Notes: generated by a model not told the origin, from the letters alone. A stretch of 64,000 nt of DNA from Pandoraea faecigallinarum (GCF_001029105.3 NZ_CP011807.3:3224001-3288000); one strand, 5' to 3'; counted from the first letter of the stretch, positions 18,431 through 27,435 are shown. Made by a program: numbers and translations.

Positions 18431-18446
18431 GCAGAGGAAGAATGGC

Positions 18447-20330
18447 TTAAGCGGCCAGGGCCGGCTCGTCGCGATGCGAGCCACGTCCGGCCGGCGACGT
18501 GTGCATTACCGTCACACCGTGACGGCTCGGCTCACGCAGTTGGAACAGCGCCACGGTGTCGGCGAGATTGCGTGCCTGCTCGCTGAGCATTGCCGATGCG
18601 GCCGCCGACTCTTCGACCAGCGCCGCGTTCTGCTGCGTCGACTGATCCATCTCGGCAACGCTGCGGTCGATCTGGCTGATGCCGGTGCTTTGCTCCGTCA
18701 TCGCCGTGTGAATCTCGACGATCAGACGACGTACGCGGGCGATGCCGTCGACGATTTCCCCCATCGTGTCGCCCGCCGCCTGCACGCGCTGCGTACCGCT
18801 CTTGACGTTCTGCACCGACGCTTCGATGAGCGTCTTGATCTCCTGCGCCGCTGCTGCACTGCGTTGTGCCAGCGTGCGCACTTCGCCGGCGACCACGGCA
18901 AAACCGCGGCCCTGCTCACCGGCTCGCGCGGCTTCCACCGCCGCATTGAGCGCCAGAATGTTCGTCTGGAACGCGATACCGTCGATCACGCCGATGATTT
19001 CGGTGATGCGCTCGGACGATTGCGCGATCTCGCTCATCGTGGTGACTGCACCGGTGACGACCTCGCCGCCGCGCGCAGCGGCATCGCTCGCCTCGTTGGC
19101 CAGACGCGTGGCATGCTCGGCGGCTTCGGCCGTCTGCCTGACGCTTGCAGTCAACTCCGTGAGCGCCGCCGAGGTCTCCTGCAACGTGCCTGCAGACGCT
19201 TCCGTGCGCTGCGACAGGTCGCGGTTGCCCATTTCGATTTCGCTCGTGGCGGAGGTCATGCCGTGCACCCCGGCGCGAACGTCGAGCATGACGGTGCCGA
19301 TCTTGTCCACGAATGCATTGAACGACCTCGAAATCTGCGCGACTTCGTCGTGCCCCACGACATCGAGCCGGCGCGTCAGATCGCCGCCCCCGGAGCCGAT
19401 GGTGTCCATCGCATCGCGCACCTGCGACAGCCGACGGAAGGCTTGCGACGTGAAGAAGCTGGCGATGCCGATGGCGCACAACGTCAGCACGATCAGCGAG
19501 ATGACCGTGCCGCTCAGTACGCGCGACAGACCGGCGGTCGCTTCCGCCTTGTCAAGCGCCACGACGAAGAGCCAGTCGGTGCCGGGCACCGGCTGTGCCT
19601 TGACGAGTTTGGGCACGCCCTGGAGGTCGACCGGAGTCGGCTCGGTGGCATTCGCCATCTTGTCGAGCGCCTCGGCGCTCAGCGTGGGGGCAAGATCGCC
19701 CGATTGCTTGAGCATGAGCTTTTCGTCGGGATGCGCGATCACGAGACCGTCGCGCGAGACCACGAAGGCGAGACTCGACGGCGTGGGGTGCACGGCCTTG
19801 ACGACGTCCTGAACGGCGTCCAGCGGTACGGCGCCGCTCACGGCACCGAGCGTCTGCCCGTCACGCAGGATCGGCGCGGCGAACGACACATAAAGCTTGC
19901 CTGAGGCAATGTCGGCATACGGCTTGACGACGGTGAGCTTGCCGGCGGCGGTGGCGCCCTTGTACCACGGGCGCGCGGTCGGATCGTAATCGGGGGGCGT
20001 CGGCCCACTGGAGAAGTACGACTTGTCGCTCCAGCCGATACTCGAAATCGGGAAGCCATTGGTCGCGCCGAGCAGCTTCGTGAGCGCCACGCCCTGCTCG
20101 CCCTTTTCGACAGCCGCGGCTGTGCCGACGACCGACTGGCCCTTGGCTGCGGCCCAGCGTTCGACCGCCAGCGTATTGCCGCGAGCGACGGCGTCGAGCG
20201 TGTCGGAAATGGTGGACATCATGCTGCTGCGCACGATGAGGTAAGTGGTAATGCCGGAGAGGATCAGTGCACCGATGACGGTGGCACACGCGATCAGGAT
20301 GATGCGTGTTCTAAGCGAAGATACTGTCAT
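18447..20330 (-). CDS. Methyl-accepting chemotaxis protein with double-Cache sensor
   Basis: The 627-residue receptor has an N-terminal transmembrane helix (IILIACATVIGALILSG), a periplasmic dCache-type domain of about 240 residues (motifs WSDKSYFSSGPTPPDYDPTARPWY and KPYADIASGKLYVSFAAP), a second transmembrane helix, HAMP, and a signalling domain with [21 protein letters not shown]. The WxxR-Y...D pattern of amino-acid-binding dCache domains is partly visible (ARPWYKG, PYAD), so an amino acid or similar ligand is plausible. The C-terminus lacks the NWETF tether. Confidence 0.92.
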   Translation of the reverse strand: MTVSSLRTRIILIACATVIGALILSGITTYLIVRSSMMSTISDTLDAVARGNTLAVERWAAAKGQSVVGTAAAVEKGEQGVALTKLLGATNGFPISSIGWSDKSYFSSGPTPPDYDPTARPWYKGATAAGKLTVVKPYADIASGKLYVSFAAPILRDGQTLGAVSGAVPLDAVQDVVKAVHPTPSSLAFVVSRDGLVIAHPDEKLMLKQSGDLAPTLSAEALDKMANATEPTPVDLQGVPKLVKAQPVPGTDWLFVVALDKAEATAGLSRVLSGTVISLIVLTLCAIGIASFFTSQAFRRLSQVRDAMDTIGSGGGDLTRRLDVVGHDEVAQISRSFNAFVDKIGTVMLDVRAGVHGMTSATSEIEMGNRDLSQRTEASAGTLQETSAALTELTASVRQTAEAAEHATRLANEASDAAARGGEVVTGAVTTMSEIAQSSERITEIIGVIDGIAFQTNILALNAAVEAARAGEQGRGFAVVAGEVRTLAQRSAAAAQEIKTLIEASVQNVKSGTQRVQAAGDTMGEIVDGIARVRRLIVEIHTAMTEQSTGISQIDRSVAEMDQSTQQNAALVEESAAASAMLSEQARNLADTVALFQLREPSRHGVTVMHTSPAGRGSHRDEPALAA

Positions 20331-20566
20331 GCTGTCGAGGCAGGCCTGCGGCTAGGGGGGGTCGAAGACAGGAGACCGGCACCCAGGCTGCCGGCTCCAC
20401 GAGGTGGGAGATTCCACCCCAGAAGTTACGGCAAACATCGACAGAACTTTAGGTGTTAACCCGCAACAAGATGAAAACGGCGTGTTGTCATCCCCGCCTA
20501 TCGTTACGGATGGCGAAACATCAGGGGTACGAACGGCGCGGCATGAGCACGCCGCGACCACGACCG

Positions 20567-21343
20567 TTATTCGTTCGCGGCGGCTTCGGCTTCCGTCTGC
20601 TCGATGGCCTTGACGATGATGCGCAACGTGGCGTCGAGATGCGCCTCGGTGCGCTTGCGCGCCGCGCGAACGTCGCGGGCGCGATATTCGTCGAGCATCT
20701 CACGATGCTCGCGGTTGCTGACATCCACGTGCACGGGCCGCATGTAAAGCGACAGTGCGATATAGGGCCCGGAGGCGTCGCGCAAGGTCTTGATCAGATG
20801 CGCAAGACGCGAGTTGTCCTGCGATGCCCATAACGCCGCGTGAAACGCCTGGTTCAGTTCCGTCCATTTGGCGACGTCCGTCGTCGCCAGCATTTCGGCA
20901 TGCAACGCTTGCGCGTTCGCAATGTCTTCCTCGCGAATCGTCGCCATCGCCTGCTCGGCCATCATCGGTTCCAGCGTCATGCGCAGCCGATAGAGTTCGT
21001 TGACGTCGTCGATGGTGAGACCCCGCACGACCGCACCTCGATGCACGTCGAAAAACACCAGCCCTTCGGAGACCAGCGTGCGCAGGGCTTCGCGCACCGG
21101 CGTGGTCGACATCTCCAGCCGGCGCGCGAGGTCGTCCTGCCGAAGCCGGTCCCCCGCCTTCAGGCGGCCTTGCAGAATCTCGGTGCGCAGGGTCTCGATA
21201 GCGTACTGGTACGCCGTGAGCCGGCGACGACCGGTGCCGGTCGCCGCGGCGGGTGCGGGGGACGTGCTTTTCAAAGGAAGGCCGTGTGAAAATTTATCGA
21301 CGCGTGAGTTTACTCCAATTTTCCAGCGCCTCTCCAAGCGCAC
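20567..21343 (-). CDS. GntR-family transcriptional regulator (FadR subfamily, FCD domain)
   Basis: The winged helix-turn-helix (LRTEILQGRLKAGDRLRQDDLARRLEMSTTPVREALRTL, residues about 52-100) is followed by an FCD domain with metal-ligand-like residues in LYRLRMTLEP, NQAFHAALW and NREHREMLDEY. The start is uncertain: a GTG at 21343 overlaps the 3' end of the asparaginase gene by 50 bp and has a weak ribosome-binding site, so translational coupling is likely. It probably senses the substrate of the asparaginase/transporter unit and binds the palindrome at 22457-22482. Confidence 0.9.
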   Translation of the reverse strand: MRLERRWKIGVNSRVDKFSHGLPLKSTSPAPAAATGTGRRRLTAYQYAIETLRTEILQGRLKAGDRLRQDDLARRLEMSTTPVREALRTLVSEGLVFFDVHRGAVVRGLTIDDVNELYRLRMTLEPMMAEQAMATIREEDIANAQALHAEMLATTDVAKWTELNQAFHAALWASQDNSRLAHLIKTLRDASGPYIALSLYMRPVHVDVSNREHREMLDEYRARDVRAARKRTEAHLDATLRIIVKAIEQTEAEAAANE

Positions 21344-22418
21344 CGGCCACCGTACCGGACGCCAGGAGCGCCGTCACGAGCAGGCGCGACTTGAGCGCAG
21401 ACAGCCAGCCCCCCAGATGCGCACCACGCCGCGCGAGGTCGATTTCGGCGCCGACGTAGCCATACGTTTGCGACGCGGTCGAACCGGCAGCGGCACGGCT
21501 CGCAATCACGACCGGCACACGCGGCGTCAGGGTACCGATGCGCTGTGCGAATCCGAACGACACATGACCCGCGCCCTGCGCCGCGATCACGACTGCCTCG
21601 TAACCGGCGTTCACGGCCAGTTCGGCAAGTTCGCCGTCGTCGCCCAATACAGCTGTCACCAGGGCGACCTTCGGCCACGCGCGCACCGGGCGGGGCAGCG
21701 GTTGCGCGCGCGCCGGGCCCCCATGGAAATACGTCGGCCGCCCTTCGACGAGGCGTGCGGCAACACCGCCATCGTTCGAGACGAAGGCCTGCACGGCCAG
21801 CGCATCGCCTTTGCTGACCCAGCGCGCATAGTGGACAGTGTCGTTCATCACGACGAGGACACCGCGCCCCGCACTCTCCGGATGACATGCCGTGCGCACG
21901 GCCGCAAGCAAGTTGGCCGGACCGTCGGCGCCGGCCGTCTGTGGCGCACGCATCGCACCTGTGATCACCAGCGGCGCGGGCAGTTTCCAGAACAGATCCA
22001 ACAGAAAGGCCGTCTCCTCCAGCGTGTCGGTGCCCTGCGTGAGCACGACGCCGCTCGCGCCCGCCGCGATTTGCTGCTCCGCCCAGTCGAGCGCAGCCAT
22101 CAGATCGTCGTATCCCAGCGATGCGCTCGGCAACTGACGCAACGACGCGGTGCGGATCTCGGCAACTTCGGACAGGCCCGGCACGGACCGGGTCAGTTGC
22201 GTGGCGTCCAGGGTCGGGACAACCCCCCCAGCCGCGTCGGACGCGGTCATGCTGATCGTGCCGCCGAGCGAGCCCACGGCAACCGTGGGAACTGAGGGAC
22301 GCGCAAGGTGCGAAGGGTGCGAAGGCGGCCCGTCGGAGGGGCTGGCGTTGGGGCTGGCGTTGGTGTTGCGGACGTCGGGGACGGTGGGCGTGTTGGATAT
22401 GCTCGGCGATTGGCTCAT
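21294..22418 (-). CDS. Asparaginase family protein
   Basis: Both threonine motifs of bacterial asparaginases are present: VGSLGGTISM near the N-terminus and VVLTQGTDTLEETA about 90 residues later, with ITGAMR after it. ATG 22418 (MSQSPSIS) is preferred; about 45 residues of Ser/Pro-rich tail precede the fold. It would hydrolyse L-asparagine or a related amide to the acid plus ammonia. There is no clear signal peptide, so a cytoplasmic enzyme is suggested. It forms an operon with the downstream GntR regulator and is divergent from an ACS transporter. Confidence 0.9.
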   Translation of the reverse strand: MSQSPSISNTPTVPDVRNTNASPNASPSDGPPSHPSHLARPSVPTVAVGSLGGTISMTASDAAGGVVPTLDATQLTRSVPGLSEVAEIRTASLRQLPSASLGYDDLMAALDWAEQQIAAGASGVVLTQGTDTLEETAFLLDLFWKLPAPLVITGAMRAPQTAGADGPANLLAAVRTACHPESAGRGVLVVMNDTVHYARWVSKGDALAVQAFVSNDGGVAARLVEGRPTYFHGGPARAQPLPRPVRAWPKVALVTAVLGDDGELAELAVNAGYEAVVIAAQGAGHVSFGFAQRIGTLTPRVPVVIASRAAAGSTASQTYGYVGAEIDLARRGAHLGGWLSALKSRLLVTALLASGTVAGALGEALENWSKLTRR

Positions 22419-22456
22419 GGCGGACGTGGACGAATTTTTGATTTCAGTTGATATGC

Positions 22457-22482
22457 ATTGTGCATTATATATAATCGACAAT
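22457..22482. promoter_or_regulatory. 26-bp near-perfect palindrome, candidate GntR operator
   Basis: Arms ATTGT and ACAAT flank the 12-bp palindrome ATTATATATAAT, with only a GC/CG pair breaking symmetry. It lies 39 bp upstream of the asparaginase start and 72 bp upstream of the divergent transporter start, where one regulator could control both. Confidence 0.6.
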
Positions 22483-22553
22483 CGTTTGCGAAGGCCATCC
22501 GGGTTTTCGCACTCACGCCCTCCCCCAAGAGCAACCAACATTCAGGAGATGTC

Positions 22554-23909
22554 ATGCAATCAACCACCGTGGGTCATCCGGCCGCCGGAGCGACCCGATA
22601 CCGGTTCGCGGTATTCGCGCTGATCGTGGTGATCGCGCTTGTGAACTACATCGACCGGGGAGCGATCTCGTACTCCGCCGCACAAATCACGTCCGAATAC
22701 GGGTTCGACCGGGCAGGCTGGGGCGCGGTGCTCGGCTACTTCGGCTACGGCTACATGTTCGGCGCGTTGTTCGGCGGCGCGCTGGCGGATCGGCTGGGTG
22801 CGAAAAAGGTCTGGGTGATTGCGGGTATCGCGTGGTCGGCGTTCGCCATCGCCATGATCTGGGCGGGCGACATCGGCGTCGCCGTCTTCGGCGGTTCGGC
22901 GCTCACCGGCTTTGCCACCATTCGCGTGCTCTTCGGCTTTGCGGAAGGACCCGCCTACTCGATCATCAACAAGACGATGTCGGCGTGGGCCTCGCCGTCG
23001 GAGCGCGGGTTCGCCGTGTCGATCGGCCTGCTCAGCACGCCGCTGGGTGCGCTGCTCACAGCGCCGGTGGCCGTCGGTTTACTGCTGCTGACCGATAGCT
23101 GGCGCACGATGTACATCGTGCTCGGTGTGGCGGGCTTCGTGCTGATCGCGCTGTTTGCGCGCGTCTATACGAATCGCCCGGAAGACAACCCGCGCGTGAA
23201 CGCCGCCGAGGTAGCCTTGATTCAGGCGGGGCGTGCGCCGCAGAATCCGTCATCGGCGGCAGCCGCAAACGAGATGCCATGGTGGAGTTTCTTCAGAAGC
23301 CGGACACTGGTGTTCAACTCCATCGGGTATTTCGCGTTCATCTACGTCAACTTCATGCTGCTCACGTGGACGCCCAAGTATCTGGCCGACGAATTCCACT
23401 TCACCCTGTCGTCGCTCTGGTACATCGGCATGATTCCGTGGACGGGGGCATGCGTGACAGTACTGCTCGGTGGACGCATTTCCGACTGGCTGTATCGCAA
23501 GACGGGTAAGCTGGTTATCGCACGCAGCTGGTTCGCCGCGGCGTCGCTCACGTGCACGACGCTGTGCTTCCTGATGGTGTCGCAGGCGCAGAGCGTGTGG
23601 GCCGTGATCGCGCTGATGACGCTGGGCAATGCACTCAATGCGCTGCCGAACTCCGTGTATTGGGCAGTGGTGATCGACACGGCGCCCACGCGTGTGGGGA
23701 CGTTCAGCGGGTTGATGCACTTCATCGCGAACATTGCATCGGTGCTGGCGCCGACGCTCGCCGGCATCCTGTCGGCGAAGTACGGTTATTCGTCGATGTT
23801 CGTGGCGACCGCCGTGGCAACGGCTGTCGGCGTCTTCGCGATGTTGCAGGTCAAGCCCGGCGTTGGCCCGAAGACCGGTCGTTCGACGGGAGAGACGGTC
23901 GCGGTGTAA
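22554..23909 (+). CDS. MFS transporter, anion:cation symporter (ACS) family
   Basis: ATG 22554 has AGGAG six bases upstream and gives 451 residues; an upstream in-frame extension crosses the operator palindrome. The motif ALVNYIDRGAISYSAAQI in helix 1 and GGALADRLGAKKVWV in loop 2-3 are ACS hallmarks. ACS carriers import organic anions such as hexuronates, glucarate or small carboxylates with a cation. The divergent asparaginase-GntR unit suggests an amide or amino-acid-derived substrate, but this is inference. Confidence 0.9.
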   Translation: MQSTTVGHPAAGATRYRFAVFALIVVIALVNYIDRGAISYSAAQITSEYGFDRAGWGAVLGYFGYGYMFGALFGGALADRLGAKKVWVIAGIAWSAFAIAMIWAGDIGVAVFGGSALTGFATIRVLFGFAEGPAYSIINKTMSAWASPSERGFAVSIGLLSTPLGALLTAPVAVGLLLLTDSWRTMYIVLGVAGFVLIALFARVYTNRPEDNPRVNAAEVALIQAGRAPQNPSSAAAANEMPWWSFFRSRTLVFNSIGYFAFIYVNFMLLTWTPKYLADEFHFTLSSLWYIGMIPWTGACVTVLLGGRISDWLYRKTGKLVIARSWFAAASLTCTTLCFLMVSQAQSVWAVIALMTLGNALNALPNSVYWAVVIDTAPTRVGTFSGLMHFIANIASVLAPTLAGILSAKYGYSSMFVATAVATAVGVFAMLQVKPGVGPKTGRSTGETVAV

Positions 23910-24052
23910 CCGGGTCGGCGCGTTGGCTCAACGCGCCGCCTCGACGAGCGAGTCGTCGAACGGCCCCGGTCCCCGGGGTCGTCCGGTGGCGGACGATGCT
24001 CCGATCGCGCGAAGACAGGCGTCGCGATTCGCCACGCCGGCCGGCCGGCAAC

Positions 24053-25309
24053 CTAGTCGTGCTGCACGTCAGGTCCGGGGGCCGCGCGACGTTGCGCTGG
24101 TAGCGTTGCCTCGTCGCACCGCCACGCCGTGCCCAGCACCAACCCCAGCAGCAGGCCGAAGACGACCGACTCGAAGATCTGGTGCACGAATCCCAGCACA
24201 AGCAGTTCGGCAAACGAGAAAAACAGCGCCGTCTCGATCACGGGCACCTCGCCGGCCCACATTCTGGCGAAGCTGCCCAGCACGCGCCGGCGGAACAGGA
24301 TCGTGGCGTACGCGACGATGCCGAGAAATACCGTCATGCCGACGATGCCGATTTCCGCGATATTGCCGATGTAGCCGTGTGCCGACAGGCTATAGGCGTA
24401 CTTCTGAATGTTCTCCTGCCAGACGCTCGTGTAGCCCGCGCCGAAGACGGGAGCGTGCGACAGATTTCGGAGCGCGGTATAGGTGGTGAGGCGTCGGGCG
24501 AAATCGATTCGCTTTTCCGGGGGAAGTTTGAACTCGCCCGGCACGTCGCCGACGTCGAAGCTCGTATCGGAGGTCAGTCTGCCGAGGTCGAGGTGCGGCT
24601 CCGACCCGTGAATAAGGATAGGCAGCACGGCCGCCAGAATGGCAACCGGAATGGCGAACTTCATGTAGCCGAGGAACTGCTTGCGTCGATAGACGCACAG
24701 CATGACGGCGACGACGGGAATGGTGAGGAGCACCACGGAGCGCGATTCGCGCAGCGCGTAGAGCGCCAGGAGAAGCAGTGCTGCGCTGAACCACTTGGCG
24801 AATCGTGGGCCCGTGAGCCAGTTGGCCATCAGCATGGGGGTCGAAACGCAGAGGAAGATCGCGAACACCGTTCGTATGGATCCGTCCTTGAAGAGCATTG
24901 CGTCGCCGCCTTGATAGAAATTGACGACGGCCATCGCCAGGAACGTCAAGATTAGCAATGCGAAGCTATTCGGGAGCCGCTCCAGCCCCTTCTGCATGCC
25001 GAGGAGGATGCCCAGGCTGAGCGCGGGCATGACGGACATTACCGCGTAGGCGGCATATTCGACACCGAAACGGGGATTCGCCGTCCACAGCGCCGAGAGC
25101 GCCATGTAGAGATACAGCGGCAGGACGATGAGAACGCCCTTTCGAATTGCCGCGACGTCCTGATACCGCCATCCGTAGAGCTTACCTGTCAGCACGATGG
25201 CGAGGACGAAACAGATCAGAAGCAGTCGGTATAGATGACCGTAGAGCGAAAGAACGTAACCAACACTGATCAAAAAGAATGCAAGTTCGCAACGAGAGAG
25301 GCGCCCCAT
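24053..25309 (-). CDS. O-antigen ligase/polymerase-like membrane protein (Wzy_C family)
   Basis: ATG 25309 (MGRLSRCELAFFLIS) is chosen; the longer frame upstream is not membrane-like. The 418-residue protein has ten or more hydrophobic segments and a large periplasmic loop containing FGAGYTSVWQ and SLSAHGYIGNIAEIGIVG, the H-x-x-x-x-x-E pattern of the WaaL/Wzy_C domain. It would join or polymerise a surface glycan on undecaprenyl carriers. It stands alone at the end of the chromosomal part, next to the prophage, with no other glycan genes visible. Confidence 0.82.
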   Translation of the reverse strand: MGRLSRCELAFFLISVGYVLSLYGHLYRLLLICFVLAIVLTGKLYGWRYQDVAAIRKGVLIVLPLYLYMALSALWTANPRFGVEYAAYAVMSVMPALSLGILLGMQKGLERLPNSFALLILTFLAMAVVNFYQGGDAMLFKDGSIRTVFAIFLCVSTPMLMANWLTGPRFAKWFSAALLLLALYALRESRSVVLLTIPVVAVMLCVYRRKQFLGYMKFAIPVAILAAVLPILIHGSEPHLDLGRLTSDTSFDVGDVPGEFKLPPEKRIDFARRLTTYTALRNLSHAPVFGAGYTSVWQENIQKYAYSLSAHGYIGNIAEIGIVGMTVFLGIVAYATILFRRRVLGSFARMWAGEVPVIETALFFSFAELLVLGFVHQIFESVVFGLLLGLVLGTAWRCDEATLPAQRRAAPGPDVQHD

Positions 25310-25562
25310 ATTGTCACTTTGTCTTGCAGAATTTTTTCCGAAGTCAGCGTAACGGACGTATCTACACAAGCATAGTGAAAACTTGAAAGCAAATGTGACG
25401 AGACGGGGAGACGATCCCGCCCCTGCCGCATGCCCGGCTGAGCGCATTGCCCGCCGGTCGGGTCGTCCGCCCGCGTGCGGTTAACCTGGTATTGCGTTGC
25501 GCCCAATTTTGCCTGAACTCGCGGCCGCGCCATTCCCCCCCGCTCGAAAATTCATCATTGAT

Positions 25563-25599
25563 AAAAACAAAAAGCCCCTGACGTCACCGTCAGGGGCTT
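25563..25599 (-). terminator. Intrinsic terminator of the interrupted tRNA gene
   Basis: A 12-bp stem AAGCCCCTGACG / CGTCAGGGGCTT is followed on the minus strand by a T-rich tail. It lies 12 bp past the CCA end of the tRNA fragment at 25611, where a tRNA transcript would stop. Confidence 0.85.
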
Positions 25600-25610
25600 A
25601 TCTACTTCTT

Positions 25611-25660
25611 TGGTAGGCCGTGCTGGGTTCGAACCAGCGACCAAGGGATTATGAGTCCTA
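25611..25660 (-). other. attL: 3' half of a CAT-anticodon tRNA gene left by prophage integration
   Basis: Read on the minus strand, the sequence runs from the anticodon loop CTCATAA through a good T-arm (GCTGGTTCGAACCCAGC) to the acceptor and a genomic CCA. There is no 5' half: upstream of the anticodon stem the sequence departs into unrelated AT-rich DNA. Phages that integrate at the anticodon loop leave exactly this duplicate. The intact gene, a tRNA-Met or tRNA-Ile2 type, should be at the right prophage end outside the window. The terminator next door is the original chromosomal one. Confidence 0.8.
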
Positions 25661-25680
25661 TCGCCTTTAAATAGACGAAA

Positions 25681-25744
25681 GAGAAAATGCAGTCATATCA
25701 ACGACTTGCAGCGACAGCCATCCTCGTGTCGGCTGCATTTTCTC
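25681..25744. repeat. 12-bp inverted repeat next to attL
   Basis: GAGAAAATGCAG (25681-25692) and CTGCATTTTCTC (25733-25744) are perfect inverted copies 40 bp apart, starting 20 bp inside the tRNA fragment. They may be integrase arm sites or a terminator. Confidence 0.5.
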
Positions 25745-25769
25745 ATCTTTCTTAGCCATTTCACAGGCA

Positions 25770-25931
25770 TTATGGACATGTTTTGGTCACAGCGCCCCCG
25801 TCGCCGGCCCGGCGAATGATCGGGGCGAAATAATCCTTGTAGACGTCTTCGCGCCACTCGGCGGACGGCGCTAGCACGCCGTATTTGTCGCTGAACAACT
25901 GCCGGTCAGGAACGCGGTAGTTCGTGCACAT
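25770..25931 (-). pseudogene. Truncated SRAP (YedK/HMCES-like) gene, N-terminal 53 residues only
   Basis: ATG 25931 opens MCTNYRVPDRQLFSDKYGV, with the catalytic Cys2 typical of SOS-response-associated peptidases, which form a thiazolidine crosslink with abasic sites in single-stranded DNA. The similarity continues to YFAPIIRRAGDGG and then stops at a TAA, whereas family members have about 200 residues or more. The rest of the domain is missing; the gene ends 110 bp from attL. It was probably cut by recombination at the prophage edge. A GGGAAG ribosome-binding site remains. Confidence 0.7.
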
Positions 25932-25971
25932 GTTCTTCCCGCCCGAGAATAGCGTCTGCCGCAACGCCGGA

Positions 25972-27180
25972 TTACAGGCCGATATCGGCCTCGGTAATTA
26001 ACCCTCGACGCACCCCATCCATCAGCACGTAAGGTTGCATGAGCGGATTCACGAAGCGGAAACGATAGCGCCGCGAAACCCCAAACTTTTGAAGCACCGG
26101 CCCCCGACTCGTTTCGCAAAACGCGTTCAAGTGCTGCGAAAAGGCCGGGATATCATAATGACGTCCCATAATCTTGCTCATCGGATCTCGCACGTCGGAA
26201 GCGGCGAACTGCCCTAGTCCATCCGACTTCGCCATTGCACACGCAAGCAGCACCTGCGGATACAAATTATCCCGAGCGCTGCTCGTAGCCTTGTGATGCG
26301 CACTGATCACACTTTGCTGCGCTTTATCAAGCGCTTTTTGCACCGCGGTCTTCACATCCGCCGACGTCACATTCATTCGATGCGCCATGGCTGCCGCCTG
26401 AAACGCGTGAAGCGAGAGCAGGTGCGTATAGTGCGGCAGGCCCTGCGACAACTTCGCAATCTGCCCCTTCGCTAAATCATCAACCGTCATTCCGCAGCGC
26501 GCAGCCCCACGAGTAACGATCTCGAGCAGTTCATCCACATGCATTCTCGGCATTCGAATTTGCACGAGCGCGCGCTCGACTGATCCATGTTGCTCAATCA
26601 ATGCATCTACGGAGTCAGCTACCCCAACAAGGATGATCGTGCAGTCTGTCGAGTGGTCAGACAGAGTCTTTATCGTGTCCGCGAGGAGCTTAGTGGTCTT
26701 TCGATCTTCAACTCTATCCAACTCGTCAATAACGATGATTGTTTTGCCGATTTGCTGCAAAAGGTGACGCACATCGTCGGGAGTCACATTCTCTTGCAAG
26801 AACTGGGCAAGATTGCCGTGCGTCGGTGCTGCTTCGGCGCCGAACCCGATTCCTTGCGATACCCCAGTTCGAATCGGTATCTCGCGAAATATTTTTTGCC
26901 AGAGCGACGAGAAGGTGGTCGTCTCATCGCAGTTAATGCTTCCCGACGTAATCTGATTCGCTTGGCCTCGGTACATTTGCGAAATCACCGTTGCTAAGGA
27001 GGTCTTGCCGACGCCTCTCTCGCCAAACATCACCACGTGCTGACCTCTCTGCGACACAGCATTTGCCACGTCAGCAATCTGCGAAACACGTCCAGCGAAA
27101 AGCGTCGTCTGGTCGATTGGAGCACTCGGGCTGAAGCTTTCTGCAATCAGTCCTAGCTGTTTAGGTACGTCGAAAGACAT
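25972..27180 (-). CDS. AAA+ ATPase of ORC1/Cdc6-like type, prophage cargo
   Basis: The 402-residue protein has a Walker A GERGVGKTS (residues 53-61) and Walker B IIVIDELDR (148-156), followed by an AAA lid (ELLEIVTRGAARCGM...LSQGLPHYTHLLS) and a C-terminal winged-helix-like region. It resembles AAA_16/ORC-type ATPases, which are common single-gene cargo at prophage and island edges. It has lower GC than its neighbours. It is not part of the lysis or tail operon, and only the SRAP remnant follows it. A role in phage defence or exclusion is an inference from its position; no effector domain is visible. Confidence 0.75.
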   Translation of the reverse strand: MSFDVPKQLGLIAESFSPSAPIDQTTLFAGRVSQIADVANAVSQRGQHVVMFGERGVGKTSLATVISQMYRGQANQITSGSINCDETTTFSSLWQKIFREIPIRTGVSQGIGFGAEAAPTHGNLAQFLQENVTPDDVRHLLQQIGKTIIVIDELDRVEDRKTTKLLADTIKTLSDHSTDCTIILVGVADSVDALIEQHGSVERALVQIRMPRMHVDELLEIVTRGAARCGMTVDDLAKGQIAKLSQGLPHYTHLLSLHAFQAAAMAHRMNVTSADVKTAVQKALDKAQQSVISAHHKATSSARDNLYPQVLLACAMAKSDGLGQFAASDVRDPMSKIMGRHYDIPAFSQHLNAFCETSRGPVLQKFGVSRRYRFRFVNPLMQPYVLMDGVRRGLITEADIGL

Positions 27181-27273
27181 ATTCTCACCAAGTAATCACA
27201 AATTTCACCAAGTATATAGCCAAAATTTGCAATCCGCCATCCAGAGCGCGTCGATTGCTGGTTAAGTGCGGGA

Positions 27274-27289
27274 CTGTGTTTTTGTACAG
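27274..27289. promoter_or_regulatory. LexA-like SOS box
   Basis: CTGTGTTTTTGTACAG fits CTGT-N8-ACAG. It lies 94 bp upstream of the leftward AAA+ ATPase and 147 bp upstream of the small rightward gene at 27436, in an AT-rich gap. Confidence 0.5.
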
Positions 27290-27435
27290 CATTTCATGCT
27301 AGTTTACCTCCCTCACCAGCACCACGAGGGAGGCCGCCACACAGCCCCAATGCACTAAACCTGCGTTTCAGGTTGCTCAAGGCCGGTAGTGGGGGAGATC
27401 ATGCCCTAAGTTTGCGACACTCGATGGGATGCATC

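Noticed and set aside
25611..25660. Functional tRNA gene
   Set aside because: Only the part from the anticodon loop to CCA is present; no D-arm or 5' acceptor strand can be found upstream.
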